Origin: Flectonema sp. DT1601
Taxonomy: Eukaryota > Euglenozoa > Diplonemea > Diplonemida > Diplonemidae
DNA: 64,000 nt
Assembly: GCA_964019425.1 (NCBI GenBank)
Contig: OZ025823.1
Span: 62,001-126,000, forward strand
Direction of reading: 5' to 3'
Below, in pieces: positions 60,622 to 64,000 of the stretch (the stretch's first letter is position 1; each line of letters starts with the position of its first letter). Made by a program: the position numbers and the translations under genes. The notes under the pieces were generated by a model that was not told where the DNA came from, made no database searches, and was given only the letters and a program-made list of their open reading frames with translations.

Positions 60622-62970
60622 CTACTAGTCCACATGTCTGCAATATCTTACCAAAGTTACGCAACCAAGACAAGTAGTGATAACGAAGGAATAACATAAC
60701 ATGTTTATCTTCGTGACGCTGCTGCGACGGAATCGAAATTCTAATTTCAACCGACAGTTTGACAGCGAGACGAAGATTGCTCAAAAGCAGATCCGACTCA
60801 TGTGTGTTTTCCACGTTCCTCGTGTGTCCAATGAAGGTAACTAACGGTAACAAAAGAAAAAGATAGGAAAATACAAAAAAAAAAAAAATAGGCCTCTTTT
60901 TTCTAGGCGCTCAGCCAAACCTTGTAAAACTGAAAAACTCAAGTTACAATAAAAGGATGGCGTGTTCTTGTTGGCAGTCTCGTCATCACCTTTTGAAAGT
61001 TTGGAAGTTGTGAAGAACTCGTCGAGAGAATGACTTGTCGCTCGGTGGACTCACAACAATCCTGTTTTCCACTTGTCATGAAGATAATAAAGAGTTTAGC
61101 CACACAAGAGTGATCGGTTTCAAGTACTTTAAAACCTGCCTTAAAAATAAAGTCGAATGGAGGAAACAAAGAAATAATTATTATTAAAAATCTTAAAAGC
61201 TGTGCTCCTCTCATAGCAATTGTACCAATACATCCAACGACTAAAGTACAGAGGGCACAGCATGTGGAGTGGGTCAGAGGGAGGAAGATGTTGGGAGGGA
61301 GAGACAGAGAGGAAGGGAGGCAGAATCGCCCCAATATTTATTTCTTTTTATTATTATTTTTTTTCTTTTTTTTTTTTTTTTTAAAAAAGAGAATTGGCAA
61401 ACTTCACTTTTTTACTTTTTTTACTCATTTGTTTGCCACAATTCTCTTTCTACCGAACAATGGGTTTGTAGGTACAAAAAAAAAAAAAATTCTTTTTTTT
61501 ATTAATCAGGCGTTTTTTCTGTCGCAAGTATCACCAGGCACTAAAATCGCATGGTTGCATCATACCAAAGGGAAAATTGATATATTGAGATAATATTGAT
61601 AATTTTTTTTTTTTGAAGTAAAAAGGGAGGGGCTCCGGCACCTTGGGTAAAGAAAAAAGTAAAGCGGCCTTAGTATTAAACAATGTTTGTGTGGGGTACA
61701 AGTACGCCGATTCGTTAAGATTTAATGCAAAAGAAATTTCCATCATCAGCGCACCCGACAAAATACAAAAGCTGCAGAGAGGTTTTTTTTTTTTTTAAAG
61801 GTTAATTATTTTTGAAAACGGGAAGAGGATCAACAAAGTCAGCCAATCAAAACAGACATCTCACAATAGAAACCACTTTGCTTACGTTTTTCAGATATTC
61901 TTTAATAAACACACTACAGTAGATTGGAAAAAAAAAAAAAAAATAATAATTAAGATTGCTGAGCCAGTTAAAAAGTTAACACGCACTACCAATACCAATC
62001 CACTTTGTCACTTATTTTAATTAAAAAAAAAAAAAAAAAATTAAGAAAATCTCTACCTACTAACCGTCCAGGCATGTTATTTTGATGCAGGCAGTTGTGC
62101 GAAGTATTTACTTGGTGTTTAACTTCTGAACCTCCCCCAGTGATGTTTTCTCTATTTTCTTTTTTTTTTTTTTTTTTTTTTTTTTTGTCCCCCCCCAATC
62201 CTCTCGTTTCCATAAAGACATTACAATAACAGGAGAGTCGAATCAGAGAGAATTGAAAGGGGAAAAAAAAAGTAATGGGACGGAAATAAAAGAAACGAGG
62301 GGGAAAAAAAAAAAAAAACGAAAAAATTTAAAAAAAAAAAAAATGGTGGGTAATCGTCAAGGCTGATAAGCAGTACGACACCCTAAATGGGGAGAGAGAC
62401 GAAAAAAATTGGGAAAAAAAAAATTGGCTTACTTAAAACAGGAATTCCGTGATCATAAAACACCGGTAGTGTTTGCCCGTTCACGAGATAGGGGGGACGG
62501 TCATGCTGACATACCTTCGTAGTGTACCTTGTGTTTTAGAAGGGGGGACTTAATTGGTTGAACGCTGCTTAAAATAACGAAAATACAGCAACTAAACTCG
62601 ATGTAAGACTAAAATACAAACAAGGTTTTTCGAGGGGGGAAGAATTTGGGCATTTTATTTTTTTATTATATATATTTTTTTTTTTCTTTTTTTTTATATA
62701 AAAAGGGTTAGCAATAGTGCTTTGAGTGACAACGAAAAAAACGAAGCTACTCGTCTTGCTTCAAATTCAACAACAAGCAAGAAAGAGCAACACCGATTCT
62801 TCAAGAACTCAGCTCCTTCATAATAAGGTGGGAGGAGAGGGAAGGACATGACAATTAAAAAAAATAGCGACAAGACCTGGAAAGAGATTATATAGAACGT
62901 CATTATGCAAATGCAAGACGCAAGAAATCAACTGCGGCAAACTGAGATACTCAAGGGGATCTAAGCTGCT

Positions 62971-63001
<31 letters not shown>

Positions 63002-63546
63002 ACTTTTTTCATCCTTGTGATCATGCGGGTATCGCATTTATGTTTTTATAGCGTTGCGAAGTTATTACTTTTAGAAAGCAAAAAAAAAAAAAAAAGCAAC
63101 TTCAATCAACGTACACATCTCGTGTCTTAGCATGTTGAGCATAGAACTCCTAAGGATGCTATTTCAAAGCTCTCATCTTCATGAGCCACGACTAGTGAAG
63201 CGATTTAATTTAAAAAAAATATTTATCGGCATTGTCTTGAAAAGACTCACTTCTGAAAATATTGACTCTCTAGAATGGGAATAAACTTTAGGTTATTATT
63301 TACCAAGCAGCTGCTTATCAATGATTCGATGCATCTTTCTGCTTGTGATTAATAGCTGCTATAGAATCGTCAGACATGAAAACCAAAAGTAGTTAGATTA
63401 CAATTAATGAGATAATATTGAAAGTAGACCTTCCTTCATATTGCATCGAATGTCACCTCGTAGTCTACGGCGTCGTGTTATCCGTTTCGGGAGTCACGCG
63501 CTCGACAGAAGAATGATATTAATTTCGATTAATAAAATCATGACTA

Positions 63547-64000
63547 TTAAAGAACAGTAAACAGTGTGGGCGCTGCGGCCGTAACAACTGTTGGATAGTA
63601 TTGCTGTTGATGAATGTGATGATGAAAGTGCTTCTGTTGATATTGCATAGGATGATGAGTATGAACACCATGGACTTGAGTCAGCTGGTGAGGTATTTTA
63701 GTACCAGTAACAGGAGCTGTTGTAGTCGTAGCAGTAGTGCTGCTACTCGTGCAGTTGCTTCCTGCTGACGAATGAGAAGACGAAGACGATGACGATGGCG
63801 CAACCGCCGGAGCAGCCGTCATCGAATACGACTGCGGCTGTACTCCACCATGAGTTTGTTGAATTGTTGGGACAACATGATATTGATTCTGAATAACATT
63901 ATAATAAGGAGCACATGAAGTAGCAACAGGGTGCGCAAGTGTTGGCTGCATTGAATGACCAGGTGCTACAAGTGACATAGTCGGGGGAGATGGCACAACG
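63547..64000 (-). CDS. Gln/His/Ser/Thr-rich protein, C-terminal part, runs off the window
   Basis: The frame is open to the window edge and ends at 63547. About 150 residues are visible, all low complexity: Pro/Ser/Thr-rich (SLVAPGHSMQPTLAHP), a Ser run (SSSSSSSHSSAGS), a Thr run, and a His/Gln-rich part (QQKHFHHHIHQQQYYPT). Such tails are common in RNA-binding and transcription-related proteins of protists, but no domain is seen. An internal ATG at 63978 is possible but the open frame upstream suggests the gene continues beyond the window. Confidence 0.6.
   Translation of the reverse strand, partial: VVPSPPTMSLVAPGHSMQPTLAHPVATSCAPYYNVIQNQYHVVPTIQQTHGGVQPQSYSMTAAPAVAPSSSSSSSHSSAGSNCTSSSTTATTTTAPVTGTKIPHQLTQVHGVHTHHPMQYQQKHFHHHIHQQQYYPTVVTAAAPTLFTVL

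Larger units (their letters stand above)
52569..63546. other. 11 kb gene-poor region of AT islands split by A/T runs
   Basis: I find no minus-strand gene here. Islands of 100-300 nt of ordinary composition alternate with homopolymer runs, the longest being A(30) at 52675-52704, A(31) at 54637-54667, A(28) at 57393-57420 and A(30) at 59291-59320, with many T runs of 15-25. Short simple repeats include a CTTGT triplet repeat near 53820 and TTTA units near 56940. Open frames here mostly encode Phe or Lys runs and are artefacts. Hairpins and one possible plus-strand frame are listed separately. No tRNA, rRNA, LTR or transposase was recognised. Confidence 0.55.

Noticed and set aside
60939-61334. 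Minus-strand 131-codon frame
   Set aside because: It has no recognisable domain, mixed composition and no acceptor or neighbouring exon support.
54709-63024. Many short frames encoding Phe or Lys runs
   Set aside because: They exist only because homopolymer runs lack stops.
1-64000. tRNA, rRNA, CRISPR arrays, LTR elements, DNA transposons
   Set aside because: I looked by eye on both strands and saw no supporting motifs; this is not an exhaustive search.

Overview
This is nuclear DNA of a unicellular eukaryote (a protist). The proteins include a formin, a kinesin, a TBC protein, an inositol-polyphosphate 5-phosphatase, a COP9-signalosome subunit and a receptor-type protein kinase. Genes are compact, and introns are tiny GT-AG introns (about 30-130 nt, donors mostly GTATGT, GTGTGT or GTTTGT). 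The standard code fits. I cannot name the lineage. Every gene I can support lies on the minus strand, gaps can be as short as about 120 nt, and most start codons are preceded by a T-rich tract plus CAG within about 10-160 nt. This resembles the one-directional, trans-spliced gene arrays of euglenozoans and dinoflagellates, but no spliced-leader gene was found here, so trans-splicing is an inference.

Layout, left to right (all genes read right to left). 0.26-4.1 kb: a formin whose last exons are separated from the rest by a 1 kb intron containing antisense LINE debris. 4.3-5.6 kb: a transcription-type cyclin. 5.8-13.4 kb: a 2533-residue membrane protein with about 16 cadherin-like repeats. 13.9-21.4 kb: a roughly 2450-residue inositol 5-phosphatase carrying a long array of WWK-centred repeats, with codon usage unlike its neighbours. 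21.9-28.2 kb: a protein with two YNPxKL/KYGPEP repeats, a divergent TBC protein and a kinesin with degraded switch motifs. 29.6-41.0 kb: a coiled-coil protein, a probable mitochondrial helical protein, a GT4 glycosyltransferase, a 904-residue protein assembled across introns, and an RlmI-like RNA methyltransferase. 42.1-51.9 kb: a small spliced gene, an NFKBIL1-like protein, a kelch-ectodomain receptor kinase, a small possible mitochondrial protein, a LicD-family membrane protein and COP9 subunit 8. A 192-bp direct duplication follows, which left a stub of the COP9 gene and brackets a possible structured RNA.

From 52.6 to 63.5 kb there is an 11 kb gene-poor stretch broken every few hundred bases by A or T runs of up to about 30 nt. 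The window ends inside a Gln/His/Ser-rich gene.

The genes do not form one pathway. Several concern actin, microtubules, membranes and surface signalling (formin, kinesin, TBC, 5-phosphatase, cadherin-like protein, kelch kinase). Many true gene models differ from the longest open reading frames because introns are short and often stop-free in frame. The exon structures given were worked out by reading frame and splice consensus and are not confirmed by RNA data.
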